This document shows, one piece after another, positions 34,935 through 44,620 of a stretch of DNA of 64,000 bases. Both the position numbers and the translations under genes were made by a program. The stretch covers positions 620,001 to 684,000 of the forward strand of contig OZ253531.1 of assembly GCA_965262395.1 (NCBI GenBank), given 5' to 3'. This DNA comes from CBDHFF01 sp965262395. Its GTDB lineage: Bacteria; Pseudomonadota; Alphaproteobacteria; Rickettsiales; Anaplasmataceae. Below the pieces are notes generated by a model. That model had not been told where the DNA came from. It searched no databases and worked only from the letters and a program-made list of their open reading frames with translations. Position 1 is the first letter of the stretch, and every line of letters starts with the position of its first letter.

Positions 34935-36338
34935 ATGGAGTATGATGTTGTTGTTATTGGTGGAGGCCCAGGAGGCTATGTTTTTGCTATTAAAGCAGCT
35001 CAGCTGGGCTTGAAAGTTGCTTGTGTTGAGAAGTTAAAAACTCTTGGTGGAACCTGTTTGAATGAGGGGTGCATACCTTCAAAATCATTGCTTCATTCTT
35101 CTCACCTTTACTATGAGGCAAAAAATAAATTTGCCGAACACGGTATATCTTGTACTGATCTAAGTATCGATATTGAGAAAACTATGTTAAGTAAATCTAA
35201 TGTCATTGATGGTTTAGCTAAGGGAATTGCTGGATTGCTCGCAAAAAATAAAGTGACCAGATATATTGGTCATGGTTATATTAAGCAGAAGGGTGAAGTT
35301 GTATTCAGCGACGAAAATGGCAAAGAGCTTTCTTTAAAGTGTAAGAATATTGTAATCGCTACTGGTTCCGAGGTGTCTCATTTGAATGGGGTGGAAATAG
35401 ACGGCAAATATATAGTGTCTTCCAAGCATGCCTTAGAATTTACCGATATACCACAGAATTTGATCGTGATTGGTGGAGGTGTAATTGGCCTTGAATTGGG
35501 TTCAGTATGGAATAGATTGGGTGCTAATGTTACTGTAATTGAATATTGTGATGCTTTATTACCAGGCATGGACAAGGAAGTTAGCAAAGAGGTGAAGAGC
35601 TTATTAGAGAAGCAAGGAATGAAATTTCTGCTTTCTACAAAATTCCTCTCTGCAGATGTTGATGTTAATGAGCATATTATAAACGTTAAAGTTGATCATG
35701 ATGGCAAAGAGCAGGTTTTGCAATCTGATAAGGTGTTAATTAGTATTGGTAGGAAGCCTTACACGGAAAGCCTTGGTTTAACTGATCTTGGTGTAAAGAA
35801 AGATAATAGAGGAAATATAGTAGTTGATCATGGATTTAAAACCAATGTCGATGGTATATATGCAATTGGTGATGTAATAGACAAAGGGGCAATGCTGGCT
35901 CATAAGGCAGAAGAAGAAGGGGTTGCTTTAGCAGAAATACTTGTTGGGCAAAAAGGTCATATAGATTATAATTTGGTACCTTCTGTGGTGTATATACATC
36001 CTGAAGTTGCTTGTATTGGCAAAACGGCTGAGCAGCTTGATCAATTAGGTGTTGCTTATAAGGTGGGTAAATTCCCATTCATGGCAAATAGTAGAGCAAG
36101 GGCTAATTTAGATTCTGAAGGATTTGTTAAAATTATAGCTGATAAAAAAACTGATGAAGTACTTGGCGTTCATATAGTAGGGCCTCAGGCAGGGACGCTT
36201 ATAGGGGAAATTTCAGTTGCAATGGCTTACAGGGCTGCTTCTGAAGATATTGCAAGAATATGTCATTCTCATCCTGATTTGAATGAGGCAATAAAGGAAG
36301 CGGCATTGGCTACATTTTTTAAACCTATACACATGTAA
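34935..36338 (+). CDS. lpdA: dihydrolipoyl dehydrogenase
   Basis: FAD flavoprotein E3 component of pyruvate and 2-oxoglutarate dehydrogenases. 467 residues with the N-terminal FAD motif VVIGGGPGGYVFAI, redox disulfide GGTCLNEGCIPSK (near residue 40), NAD motif VIGGGVIGLELGS near 180 and C-terminal HSHPDLNEAIKEAAL with the catalytic histidine. Its ATG is preceded by GGGGATT. It stands alone, and its 3' end seeds the following array. Confidence 0.96.
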   Translation: MEYDVVVIGGGPGGYVFAIKAAQLGLKVACVEKLKTLGGTCLNEGCIPSKSLLHSSHLYYEAKNKFAEHGISCTDLSIDIEKTMLSKSNVIDGLAKGIAGLLAKNKVTRYIGHGYIKQKGEVVFSDENGKELSLKCKNIVIATGSEVSHLNGVEIDGKYIVSSKHALEFTDIPQNLIVIGGGVIGLELGSVWNRLGANVTVIEYCDALLPGMDKEVSKEVKSLLEKQGMKFLLSTKFLSADVDVNEHIINVKVDHDGKEQVLQSDKVLISIGRKPYTESLGLTDLGVKKDNRGNIVVDHGFKTNVDGIYAIGDVIDKGAMLAHKAEEEGVALAEILVGQKGHIDYNLVPSVVYIHPEVACIGKTAEQLDQLGVAYKVGKFPFMANSRARANLDSEGFVKIIADKKTDEVLGVHIVGPQAGTLIGEISVAMAYRAASEDIARICHSHPDLNEAIKEAALATFFKPIHM

Positions 36339-36645
36339 TGATTAGTTTTTATTTTTGAATTCTGCTGAGCTAGAATTGTGTCTCAAATTTCTTTGTAATG
36401 ATTAGTTTTTATTCTTGAATTCTGCTGGTTTAGAATTGTGTTTCAGATTTTTTTGTAATGATTAGTTTTTATTCTTGAATTCTGCTGGTTTAGAATTGTG
36501 TTTCAGATTTCTTTGTAATGATTAGTTTTTATTCTTGAATTCTTGCTGGTTTAGAGTTGTCATCTCAGATTTCTTTGTAATGATTAGTTTTTATTCTTGA
36601 ATTTTGCTGGTTTAGAATTGTGTTTCAGATTTCTTTGTAATGATT
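36336..36645. repeat. ~61-bp tandem repeat starting at the lpdA stop codon, five copies
   Basis: TAATGATTAGTTTTTATT recurs about every 61 bp from the lpdA TAA onward, ending in a partial unit near 36640. Copies differ by a few substitutions. The repeat unit includes the lpdA stop. Confidence 0.93.
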
Positions 36646-36927
36646 ATTCAATAACATTTGGTTTTGGTATGGAGGTTTATATCTGTGTTCAATAACAGCA
36701 TATTTAATTTCTTCATGATCTCATAATTGAAATTATTATTGAATCGTATAATTGGGCGTTATTGCTTATTATAGATTGTTTTCGTGTATATTTAGTCATT
36801 GCCCTTTTTATTATGTGTTATTACATAATATCAATATTAAATGTATTGAATTACTCCAGCAGAAGATTCTTTAAATTGCATTTAGTTGATTCAATTATAT
36901 GGCATTTACTTAGTATGATTATAGTGA
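36646..36927. other. gene-free remainder of the lpdA-carA gap
   Basis: AT-rich sequence between the array and the carA stop. A 68-codon frame overlapping the carA end is not supported. No hairpin or promoter stands out. Confidence 0.4.
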
Positions 36928-38112
36928 TTAAGCATTCTTTTGTTTTATATAATTTTCTGTATTTTTAATAAATTCATCAAATAAATATCTTGAATCATGC
37001 GGCCCTGGTGATGCTTCGGGGTGATATTGGACAGAAAATATTGGTGTATTTTTTATTTTAATTCCTGCAATAGTATTGTCGAATAATGATTTATGAGTGA
37101 CTTCAATTTCATTAGGTATATCTTTGTCGGATACTGTAAATCCATGATTTTGACTTGTAATTTCTACCGTTGCCTTTTTAATATTTAATATAGGGTGATT
37201 AGATCCTCTGTGTCCATTTTTCATTTTTATGGTTTTGCATCCTAGAGTAATGGCCAGAATTTGATGTCCAAGACAGATACCAAATATCGGAATTTGACTT
37301 TGTATAAGTCGTTTAATTTCTGTTTTTGCATAATTATCTGCCGTGGCTTGAGGGTCTCCTGGACCATTTGATAATACAATACCTATTGGCTCCAGAGCTA
37401 ATGCCTCTTTTGCAAAATTAGAACTGGCTTTGATTACTTTTATATTATAATAGGAATATTTTTCTAAACAACGTAATATTCCATCTTTTACTCCAAAATC
37501 TATTACTGCTATTGTTGGTTGATCTTTATGAGGTTTCAGATCAATGCTGGATTCTGAATTAAACAGAGATAAATCTACTGATTCAATGGTCTTTGTATTA
37601 TGTAATTTCTCTTTAAGTTGATTTATATCAAAATCTTTTAATTCATCAAAGGAGTTCCAGCTGTATATGAGGCAGTTTTGAGCGCCTTTGTCTCGGATTA
37701 TTGTAGTAAGTGCCCTGGTATCCACGCCTGAGATACCAGTTATGTTTTTTTCTTGCATCCATTTATCTAATTCTTCCACGCTTTGTGCGTGGGATGAGTT
37801 TGTTATTTTTTCTCTGATTATTATAGCTTGTGCCAAGGGGTTTTTTGTTTCATTGTCGAATTCATTGATTCCAACATTCCCTATATGTGGGAAAGTGAAA
37901 GTTATTATTTGATTTGCATAAGAGGGGTCGGTTATTGTGTGTTGGTAACCAGTCATACTTGTTGTAAAGCAAATCTCTCCATAAGCTTTTTTTGCTTTCC
38001 CTATTTTATATCCTAGGAAAAAAGTTCCATCATCTAATAGCAATAATGATGTGAATTTGCTGCTATTTATTGCAGAATTTAACGTGTCATTCATAATTAC
38101 TGTACCGTTCAT
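36928..38112 (-). CDS. carA: carbamoyl-phosphate synthase small subunit
   Basis: Glutamine amidotransferase subunit feeding ammonia to CarB for pyrimidine and arginine synthesis. About 394 residues: an N-terminal domain with LLLDDGTFFLGYKIG and a class I amidotransferase domain with the nucleophile motif FGICLGHQILAITLG and the His/Glu pair in QYHPEASPGPHDS. The start may be ATG 38112 or ATG 38094: the predicted promoter would put the transcript start within about 3 nt of 38112, which favours 38094. carB is not adjacent. Confidence 0.95.
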   Translation of the reverse strand: MNGTVIMNDTLNSAINSSKFTSLLLLDDGTFFLGYKIGKAKKAYGEICFTTSMTGYQHTITDPSYANQIITFTFPHIGNVGINEFDNETKNPLAQAIIIREKITNSSHAQSVEELDKWMQEKNITGISGVDTRALTTIIRDKGAQNCLIYSWNSFDELKDFDINQLKEKLHNTKTIESVDLSLFNSESSIDLKPHKDQPTIAVIDFGVKDGILRCLEKYSYYNIKVIKASSNFAKEALALEPIGIVLSNGPGDPQATADNYAKTEIKRLIQSQIPIFGICLGHQILAITLGCKTIKMKNGHRGSNHPILNIKKATVEITSQNHGFTVSDKDIPNEIEVTHKSLFDNTIAGIKIKNTPIFSVQYHPEASPGPHDSRYLFDEFIKNTENYIKQKNA

Positions 38113-38120
38113 CCCGCTTA

Positions 38121-38150
38121 ATAGTAAGTTAGTGTAGTACTTAATGTCAA
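38121..38150 (-). promoter_or_regulatory. predicted sigma70 promoter of carA
   Basis: On the minus strand TTGACA (38150-38145) and TACTAT (38126-38121) are separated by 18 nt. Confidence 0.45.
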
Positions 38151-38231
38151 ATTAATTAGGTGTTTTTATTTAATATTAATAATTAATGTGCTAGGTTGGC
38201 ATCTGTTTTAAATTTAGATGTGTTGTTAGTT

Positions 38232-39626
38232 ATGTCTACTTTATATGATGAGCTGTGTAGTGAAAGTGAATTTGAGGATAATATGAATATAAATGACTCC
38301 TGTGTTAGTACTAGAGATAATGGTAATTATTGGCATTCGAATGAAAATGATTTGTCCGCAGATTACGGTCTTGATAATGAGGCGCAAGACTATGTATCTT
38401 CTTTTGAAGATGAAGTTGAATATGATGAGAGCGTGGTAGATGAAGAAGATGGAGTAGATAGTCAAATAGATAATTTAAAGATGAAGATAGGTGCTATACC
38501 ATTAAAATCAGACCTTGTAAGAATATTGAATGCATTTTTAAACAGTATATCTGCAGATCATGTAAAGGTAAAAGGATTGGAAGGTGAATTCAAAAAAGAA
38601 GATATCTCTTTCTTGCAAGGTAATTTTGATGCTTTGATACCAGTATCTCTTGCTAAGGAAGTATTATCAGAAATTGTGGAAGAGTTTAAGGTTTATGGTG
38701 GAGTTATTGACGAATTACATGCATCAGAGGATTGCATTTATGTAGCCGTAGATGATTTCTTAAAAATAGCTGAGAAGATAGTAGTTTTCAAAAGTGATAG
38801 CAACCAAGGTTCTGATATCAGTGATATTAGATCAGTGTATGGTGGTTTATTAATTTCTGATGCAGCCCAATCTTCAAATGCAGAAATGATTGATTCTGCC
38901 CGGGGTGTAACATGGGGCATTGTGTATAGCTTATTTAACAAGCGCTTTAAGAAAAGTTACTATACTAATAAGCTGGCTCATGTTAATGCACTTGCTGCAG
39001 ATGCTGGTAAAGGTAAATATCCTGCAATTAATGACACTCCTGGAATGGTTATGTTGGAGTCTGATGGCAATATACCAAAACAGCTGGAAGAGTTGTTAGA
39101 TAGCGAGCAATTTGGGACTGATGATGTTTTTCTCCAAAGATTCTCTGGCTCGTTTGAAAGACATTGTGGGGCTTTAGGTATAGAGAAATCTGATAAATTA
39201 ACAGAGATTGTTGCATTTGCATTAAATCCATTTACTAATTCATCTAGTAGCGAGATTGATGCATTGCGTTGGGTTATGCTGTTATTAACCAGTTCTATTA
39301 TTTCTCTTGTAGGAAATATTAAAGATGATAAAGAGGATTATTCTGGCAGTCTTATTGCAAAATTAATACGTAGTCATATTTTAGTGTTAGATTCTGATAT
39401 TAGTTCAGGGCATGATGATATTGCTGATGTTTTGCAAAAATATGACGCAGGTTTGCACTCAACTTTTATCACAAAAGCTAATTTCTTAAATGTAGTTTCT
39501 TTGGAAATAATAGAGTTTATATGCTTATCACTTGAAAGTGAATCTAGTGATATTGTTAATGACTTGTCTGAAGATTACTTGAAATATAGTAATAGCATTA
39601 AAGCGCATCTTAGGAAGAAATCGTAG
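38232..39626 (+). CDS. hypothetical acidic protein
   Basis: No family is recognised. About 464 residues from ATG 38232, with open frame to TTG 38196. The first ~90 residues are very acidic and low in hydrophobics (for example YVSSFEDEVEYDESVVDEEDG), followed by a larger mixed helical region and a basic last few residues. No signal peptide. It lies alone between carA (divergent) and nuoI. Base composition is like neighbouring housekeeping genes, so it is not obviously acquired. A cytoplasmic conserved protein of this lineage or a secreted effector are both possible. Confidence 0.6.
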   Translation: MSTLYDELCSESEFEDNMNINDSCVSTRDNGNYWHSNENDLSADYGLDNEAQDYVSSFEDEVEYDESVVDEEDGVDSQIDNLKMKIGAIPLKSDLVRILNAFLNSISADHVKVKGLEGEFKKEDISFLQGNFDALIPVSLAKEVLSEIVEEFKVYGGVIDELHASEDCIYVAVDDFLKIAEKIVVFKSDSNQGSDISDIRSVYGGLLISDAAQSSNAEMIDSARGVTWGIVYSLFNKRFKKSYYTNKLAHVNALAADAGKGKYPAINDTPGMVMLESDGNIPKQLEELLDSEQFGTDDVFLQRFSGSFERHCGALGIEKSDKLTEIVAFALNPFTNSSSSEIDALRWVMLLLTSSIISLVGNIKDDKEDYSGSLIAKLIRSHILVLDSDISSGHDDIADVLQKYDAGLHSTFITKANFLNVVSLEIIEFICLSLESESSDIVNDLSEDYLKYSNSIKAHLRKKS

Positions 39627-39880
39627 TTTAATAGTATTAAGGCTGTTTTATTTTTTATAAATATAGCCAATTAATTTATTTCAATGATTTGTGTTGTGAT
39701 CAGTGATAGGGGCAATATTCTATATTGCTTTGTTTGTAATTTATATTGAGTGAAGTTATTGTAGTCGGGTGTTTTGTTTTTTTAAAATACTTACACTAAG
39801 ATTGCAATCTAGTTTATGGGAATTGCTTCTGTGGTTGCTTTATATTCTCTTATACTAATAGAAAAATATATTTTTGAATA

Positions 39881-39909
39881 TTGATAATTATGGTTGATTC
39901 AACCATAGT
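39881..39909 (+). promoter_or_regulatory. possible promoter with 19-bp palindrome upstream of nuoI
   Basis: The 329-bp gap before nuoI holds no gene. TTGATA (39881-39886) and CATAGT (39904-39909) are 17 nt apart, and the perfect palindrome TATGGTTGA-T-TCAACCATA (39889-39907) fills the spacer, where a repressor would block the polymerase. The -10 match is only moderate. Confidence 0.4.
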
Positions 39910-39961
39910 TATATGGTAACACACAAATGCATGTGCTTTTTTAGGTTGGTTCTGAGTGGTT

Positions 39962-40441
39962 ATGGGTGTTTTGCTTAATACACTAGTTTTACGAGAATTG
40001 CTAAGTGGGCTATATCTAACTTTTAGATATATGTTCAAACCAAAAGTTACTTTGCGCTATCCCTTTGAAAAGGGGGCTTTGAGCAGTAGATTCAGAGGTG
40101 AGCATGCTTTGCGACGATATGATAATGGCGAAGAGCGCTGTATAGCCTGTAAGTTATGCGAAGCTATTTGTCCTGCGCAAGCAATTACTATTGAAGCAGA
40201 ACCTAGAGAAGACGGGAGTAGAAGGACTACCCGCTATGATATTGATATGACGAAATGTATATATTGTGGTTTCTGCCAAGAGGCTTGTCCCGTTGACGCG
40301 ATAGTTGAAGGAGCTAATTTTGAATTTGCGACAGAGAGCAGAGAAGAACTAATTTATGATAAAAATAAGTTATTACGAAATGGTGATATTTGGTGGTATG
40401 AACTTAATTTAAAGGCTGAAGCTAATGAGGGATATTATTAG
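39962..40441 (+). CDS. nuoI: NADH-quinone oxidoreductase subunit I
   Basis: Peripheral-arm subunit of complex I carrying two 4Fe-4S clusters (N6a, N6b). 159 residues with CIACKLCEAICP and CIYCGFCQEACP and the lead-in YPFEKGALSSRFRGEHALRRY. ATG 39962 gives the usual N-terminus; a GTG two codons upstream is possible. Other nuo genes are not adjacent, as is common in scattered Rickettsiales complexes. The Q-rich membrane protein gene begins 22 bp later and may be co-transcribed. Confidence 0.96.
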   Translation: MGVLLNTLVLRELLSGLYLTFRYMFKPKVTLRYPFEKGALSSRFRGEHALRRYDNGEERCIACKLCEAICPAQAITIEAEPREDGSRRTTRYDIDMTKCIYCGFCQEACPVDAIVEGANFEFATESREELIYDKNKLLRNGDIWWYELNLKAEANEGYY

Positions 40442-40463
40442 TTTGTAATATGAGGGGAGAGAT

Positions 40464-42500
40464 ATGCATCGTGTAGTTACAAGTAAAGCATCGGAGCTTT
40501 GGCAGTTCTTTTTGACTGCGAATTGGAAAATTAAATCGTTGATTATTATTGGAATTGTTGCTCTTTATTTTTCTACATCTTATGTTCAATATTTTATAAA
40601 AATTCCTAGCTATAATTATGTAGGCAAGTTGTATAATCACTTTGATAGTGAAACATATTTTAGATTGGGTGTAAGGGTTGAAGATGGAGAGCAGGATGTA
40701 TATCCTAGATTTAAAGTTACTGCCTTTTATAGATTGCCTGATGCATTTGTTGAGAAAGATGTGTTTAGTTGTGATCTTCTTCAGTTCCAATGTTTTAATA
40801 GCAAGAGTCAGATATTTTCTGTTGAAAAATTGGTGTATGATAAGCTTGGGCATGAATTTACTTTTGCTGTGCAAAACAGTATTTTGAAGCAATTATCGAG
40901 GCTTGATGATTTTGATATTGATATAAGGTTAGGTGATCCTAAAAACAGTATAGATTTTAGAGCTTTCGATGCTGATGGGAATGCCCTCCAGCATTATGAA
41001 ATAGAAGAGGTGCCGTTCTTTGAGGGGGGATATCTGAATTATGGTAAATTTAAAGTTAATAAGAATAATGATGTTTCTGTGTTCAAGATTTATATCGATA
41101 AAGAAATTACAGCTGACGATGACCTAGAGGTAAGTGTTGGTGGTTTAATGATCTTTGATATTAGTTTTTCTGATGATGCTGATATGGCAAATCCAGAAAT
41201 TGATGGATCTCATGTTACAGGAGGGGTTCCTTCTGGAAAACGTAAATCTTTCAAGAGTTTAAGTAGAAATAAGCAAAATGTTATACCTGATCCCATAGCT
41301 GATTCTGCAACCTATAGGGGAAAAATGGATAATATGGGTAAAGATACAGGGGGTAGTATCCATGAATCTAATGAGGTCAAAATAATTAACAACGATATGA
41401 ATAAAGAAGTTGATTTTGATAGACAAAGTATGGATAATGCAGGCCACGATAGTGGAGGAACGCATCAAGCTGATGGAGTAAAGTCACAAAACGTAGATGA
41501 AACTGGAAATATGGAGGACAAAGCTATGGATTTTAATAATAGAAATAATCAAGGATCTGGTGGATTGAGTATTCCTACAGGTGTGGCTGATGGATATGGT
41601 GGTTATACTAATAAATATTTGTCTCCTTCTCAGTATGGGGACATGAGAGGTTATCCACAGCAGCAAGGTTATCCACCACAGCAGCAAGGTTCGCAACAGC
41701 AAGGTTATCCACAGCAGCAAGGTTATCCACCACAGCAGCAAGGTTCGCAACAGCAAGGTTATCCACAGCAGCAAGGTTCGCAACAGCAAGGTTATCCATC
41801 GCAGCCAGGTTCTCAGCAGCAGCAGCAAGGTTACCCATCGCAGCCTGGTTCTCAGCAGCAGCAAGGTTACCCATCGCAGCAGCAGCAACAGCAAGGTTAC
41901 CCATCGCAGCCAGATTCGCAGCAGCAGCCAGTCTCTCCATCGAGTAACTCTCCACGGCAAGGTGTACCACGGCAAAGCTATCCACCACAACAGGCACAAC
42001 AGCCAGGTGGTTATCCATCGGCGCCCCAGGGGCAACAGATTTCTCAATCAAATTATCCGCCACAGGAACAACAAATGAGAATGGGAGTATACCACCCATC
42101 GGCTCCACGTAATGCAATATCAGCAGCAGCACAGCAAAATACTCCTCCTCCAGTTTCGTTTAACGCAGGATTGCAATCTAAGAATGAAGATATGCCTGTG
42201 AATAGAGCTGTTGGAAACGTGGCTGGATATCAAAGAATGCCCGTTCCTGAAATAGGATTTGAGGCTATAAATAAACAAGTCGCTGAAAAAATGGGAGGGG
42301 CATTGCCTATGGCGAGTGCAATGCAAGGGGTGCCACAAGCATCACGAATGAATTATCCTCCGTCAGCACCTGCTCCTGCTGATAATACTTTTGAAGCTCC
42401 TGCGATTGAGGTCTCTTATAAAGATCCATTTGCTGGTTTTTCTACTATGGGTGATAATATTAAAGTTAACCCGTCTAGCAGTGATCGTTATAAGTTATAA
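40464..42500 (+). CDS. membrane protein with long Gln/Gly/Tyr/Pro repeat domain
   Basis: No family is recognised. 678 residues: one membrane segment near 25-45 (SLIIIGIVALYFSTSYVQYF), a folded region to about residue 250, an Asn/Asp/Gly-rich linker, then about 130 residues of GYPQQQ/GYPPQQQGS/GYPSQPGSQ units (roughly 395-510) and a Pro/Ala/Ser-rich tail. The composition resembles prion-like or adhesive low-complexity domains. It follows nuoI by 22 bp with GAGGGGAGAG as ribosome site. Predicted topology places the bulk outside the membrane. A surface or periplasmic structural role is a guess. Confidence 0.7.
   Translation: MHRVVTSKASELWQFFLTANWKIKSLIIIGIVALYFSTSYVQYFIKIPSYNYVGKLYNHFDSETYFRLGVRVEDGEQDVYPRFKVTAFYRLPDAFVEKDVFSCDLLQFQCFNSKSQIFSVEKLVYDKLGHEFTFAVQNSILKQLSRLDDFDIDIRLGDPKNSIDFRAFDADGNALQHYEIEEVPFFEGGYLNYGKFKVNKNNDVSVFKIYIDKEITADDDLEVSVGGLMIFDISFSDDADMANPEIDGSHVTGGVPSGKRKSFKSLSRNKQNVIPDPIADSATYRGKMDNMGKDTGGSIHESNEVKIINNDMNKEVDFDRQSMDNAGHDSGGTHQADGVKSQNVDETGNMEDKAMDFNNRNNQGSGGLSIPTGVADGYGGYTNKYLSPSQYGDMRGYPQQQGYPPQQQGSQQQGYPQQQGYPPQQQGSQQQGYPQQQGSQQQGYPSQPGSQQQQQGYPSQPGSQQQQGYPSQQQQQQGYPSQPDSQQQPVSPSSNSPRQGVPRQSYPPQQAQQPGGYPSAPQGQQISQSNYPPQEQQMRMGVYHPSAPRNAISAAAQQNTPPPVSFNAGLQSKNEDMPVNRAVGNVAGYQRMPVPEIGFEAINKQVAEKMGGALPMASAMQGVPQASRMNYPPSAPAPADNTFEAPAIEVSYKDPFAGFSTMGDNIKVNPSSSDRYKL
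41652..41935 (+). repeat. CAG-rich coding tandem repeat (GYPQQQ units)
   Basis: Irregular units of about 18-48 bp built from GGTTATCCA/GGTTACCCATCG and runs of CAGCAGCAA, all in frame. A larger 63-bp block is present about twice, near 41665 and 41705-41760, so the repeat has at least two levels. Confidence 0.9.
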
Positions 42501-42635
42501 TTTAATTTTTAGATTAAGGAAAAACTTAATATTTAGTATGTGACAGAGTAAATATTACTCTGTCTTGCGTGTTAGTTATGGTCTGGTTAAATAGATTGTG
42601 TATTGATTTATTATACTTTGGTGTTTTTATTTGTT

Positions 42636-43901
42636 ATGATAGATATAGATTTTATTCGAAATTATCCTGATTTATTTGATGCAGGAATGAAAAAAAGAGA
42701 ATGTAGTGTTCGTTCTGTAGAATTACTATCTTTGGATAAAGAAAAAAGAGATAGGTTGACTAAAATTCAAGCTTTACAGAATCAGAAAAATATCATCGTG
42801 AAAGAGATTTCAAGAATCAGATCTACAGGTTTAGATTCTAGTAAAGAACAAGAAGAGTCAAAAAATATACAAGGTGAAATTGATGTAATTAATAAAGATA
42901 TTGAAAACAATAAGGATCTTGTCAATATTCTAGATCAATTACCTAATATCCCTTGTGATTCAGTGCCGATTGGTAAAGGCGAATTAGATAATATTGAAAT
43001 TAAAAAGTTTGGAGAATTACGTGAATTCGACTTTCAAATTAAGTTTCATTATGAATTAGGTATAAATTTAGGATATATGGACTTTAAAGACACAAGTGAG
43101 CTTTGTGGTTCAAGATTTGTGACGTTAAAAGGAAAGCTTGCGGCTTTGGAAAGGGCTTTAATGATGTTCATGCTTGATATACATACCAAAGAACATGAAT
43201 ATGAAGAGATAAACCATCCAAGTTTAGTGAGAAATGAGGTATTATATGGTACTGGGCAACTTCCAAAATTCGACCAAGATGTTTTTACTTTAACCAATGG
43301 TATGCGTTTAATTCCTACCAGTGAAGTTTTTTTGACAAATTTAGTTAAAGATAAAATCCTTAAGGAAAGCCAGCTTCCGATGAGATTTGTTGCATATAGT
43401 CAATGTTTTCGTTCTGAAGCAGGTAGTGCCAGGAAGGATATTAAAGGTATGATTAGATTGCATCAATTTAGCAAAGTTGAGTTGGTCAGTATAGTAAGGC
43501 CAAATGATTCTGTTGATGAGCTCGAAAAAATGCTATCTAGTGCTGAAAAAGTTTTGCAGAGATTGGGTTTGCCATATAGAATAATGCAGTTATGTACTGC
43601 TGATATGGGATTTTCAGCGAATCATACCTATGATATAGAAGTTTGGATGCCTGCAGAAGATAAATATAGAGAAATATCTAGTTGTTCTAATTGTGGTGAT
43701 TTTCAAGCACGTAGAATGAAGGCTAAATATAAAGATAAAAGTAACCAGAAGAAAATTTTTGTACATACTTTAAATGGCTCTGGTGTTGCAATTGGTAGGG
43801 TAATAGCTGCAATATTAGAGAATTATCAAAATAGTGATGGTTCAATTACGATACCTGATGTATTGAGTAGTTATATGAATGGCATGAAATTAATTGATTG
43901 A
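42636..43901 (+). CDS. serS: seryl-tRNA synthetase
   Basis: Class II synthetase charging tRNA-Ser. From ATG 42636 the 421-residue protein has the N-terminal helical hairpin arm (DFIRNYPDLFDAGM... with long coiled coil to about residue 105), then motif 2 FRSEAGSARKDIKGMIRLHQF and motif 3 near the end (LNGSGVAIGRVIAAILENYQ). An upstream TTG extension (42603) is hydrophobic and not conserved. It is convergent with brnQ across the decamer array. Confidence 0.96.
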   Translation: MIDIDFIRNYPDLFDAGMKKRECSVRSVELLSLDKEKRDRLTKIQALQNQKNIIVKEISRIRSTGLDSSKEQEESKNIQGEIDVINKDIENNKDLVNILDQLPNIPCDSVPIGKGELDNIEIKKFGELREFDFQIKFHYELGINLGYMDFKDTSELCGSRFVTLKGKLAALERALMMFMLDIHTKEHEYEEINHPSLVRNEVLYGTGQLPKFDQDVFTLTNGMRLIPTSEVFLTNLVKDKILKESQLPMRFVAYSQCFRSEAGSARKDIKGMIRLHQFSKVELVSIVRPNDSVDELEKMLSSAEKVLQRLGLPYRIMQLCTADMGFSANHTYDIEVWMPAEDKYREISSCSNCGDFQARRMKAKYKDKSNQKKIFVHTLNGSGVAIGRVIAAILENYQNSDGSITIPDVLSSYMNGMKLID

Positions 43902-44165
43902 CTATTCTTATATAAAAAATATATGCAGCAGTATGCTATGTTTGCTTGAATGATTATTTCTCATGTGGCTTAGATAGTTATTATTATTATTTTAAGCAGT
44001 AATAATGAAGTAAATGTCATTATTAAATCATCATCATCATTATCAGGTTCATATTTTACTTAACCAGAAATCGGTTTAATAAAGAGAATGGTAGTTATAA
44101 ATTTATAATAACTTCCATTCCTTGATGCAATGGTTCTGCATTGTCATTTCAATTAACAAACAATA
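43902..44165. other. gene-free interval after serS
   Basis: AT-rich sequence with a short ATC/ATTATTATT stretch near 43980-44045. No gene, hairpin or promoter stands out before the decamer array. Confidence 0.4.
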
Positions 44166-44620
44166 CTCATTAAGTACTCATAAATACTCATAAATACTCA
44201 TAAATACTCATAAATACTCATAAATACTCATAAATACTCATAAATACTCATTAAATACTTATTAAATACTCATAAATACTCATAAATACTCATAAATACT
44301 CATAAATACTCATAAATACTCATAAATACTCATAAATACTCATAAATACTCATAAATACTCATAAATACTCATAAATACTCATAAATACTCATAAATACT
44401 CATAAATACTCATAAATACTCATAAATACTCATAAATACTCATAAATACTCATAAATACTCATAAATACTCATAAATACTCATAAATACTCATAAATACT
44501 CATTAAATACTCATAAATACTCATAAATACTCATAAATACTCATAAATACTCATAAATACTCATAAATACTCATAAATACTCATTAAATACTTATTAAAT
44601 ACTCATAAGTACTCATAGCA
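44166..44620. repeat. 10-bp tandem repeat, about 45 copies (ATAAATACTC)
   Basis: A nearly perfect head-to-tail array of the decamer, interrupted at a few places by an 11-bp variant (ATTAAATACTC) near 44162, 44250, 44500 and 44585. The unit on the minus strand, TGAGTATTTA, occurs at the end of brnQ, whose codons for TYEYLISI already contain two imperfect copies, so the array was seeded there. Total about 455 bp. Confidence 0.97.

Noticed and set aside
36762..36968. 68-codon hydrophobic plus-strand frame overlapping the carA 3' end
   Set aside because: No ribosome site, overlaps a solid gene, and AT-rich sequence makes hydrophobic frames by chance.
41484..42132. Two long minus-strand frames rich in Leu/Trp or Ala/Asn opposite the GYPQQQ repeat
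   Set aside because: They are produced by CAG-rich repeat complement and have no independent start signal.
44166..44620. Decamer array considered as a replication-origin iteron set or telomere-like repeat
   Set aside because: There is no dnaA, parAB or rep gene nearby and the unit clearly derives from the brnQ end; it lies inside ordinary chromosomal gene order.
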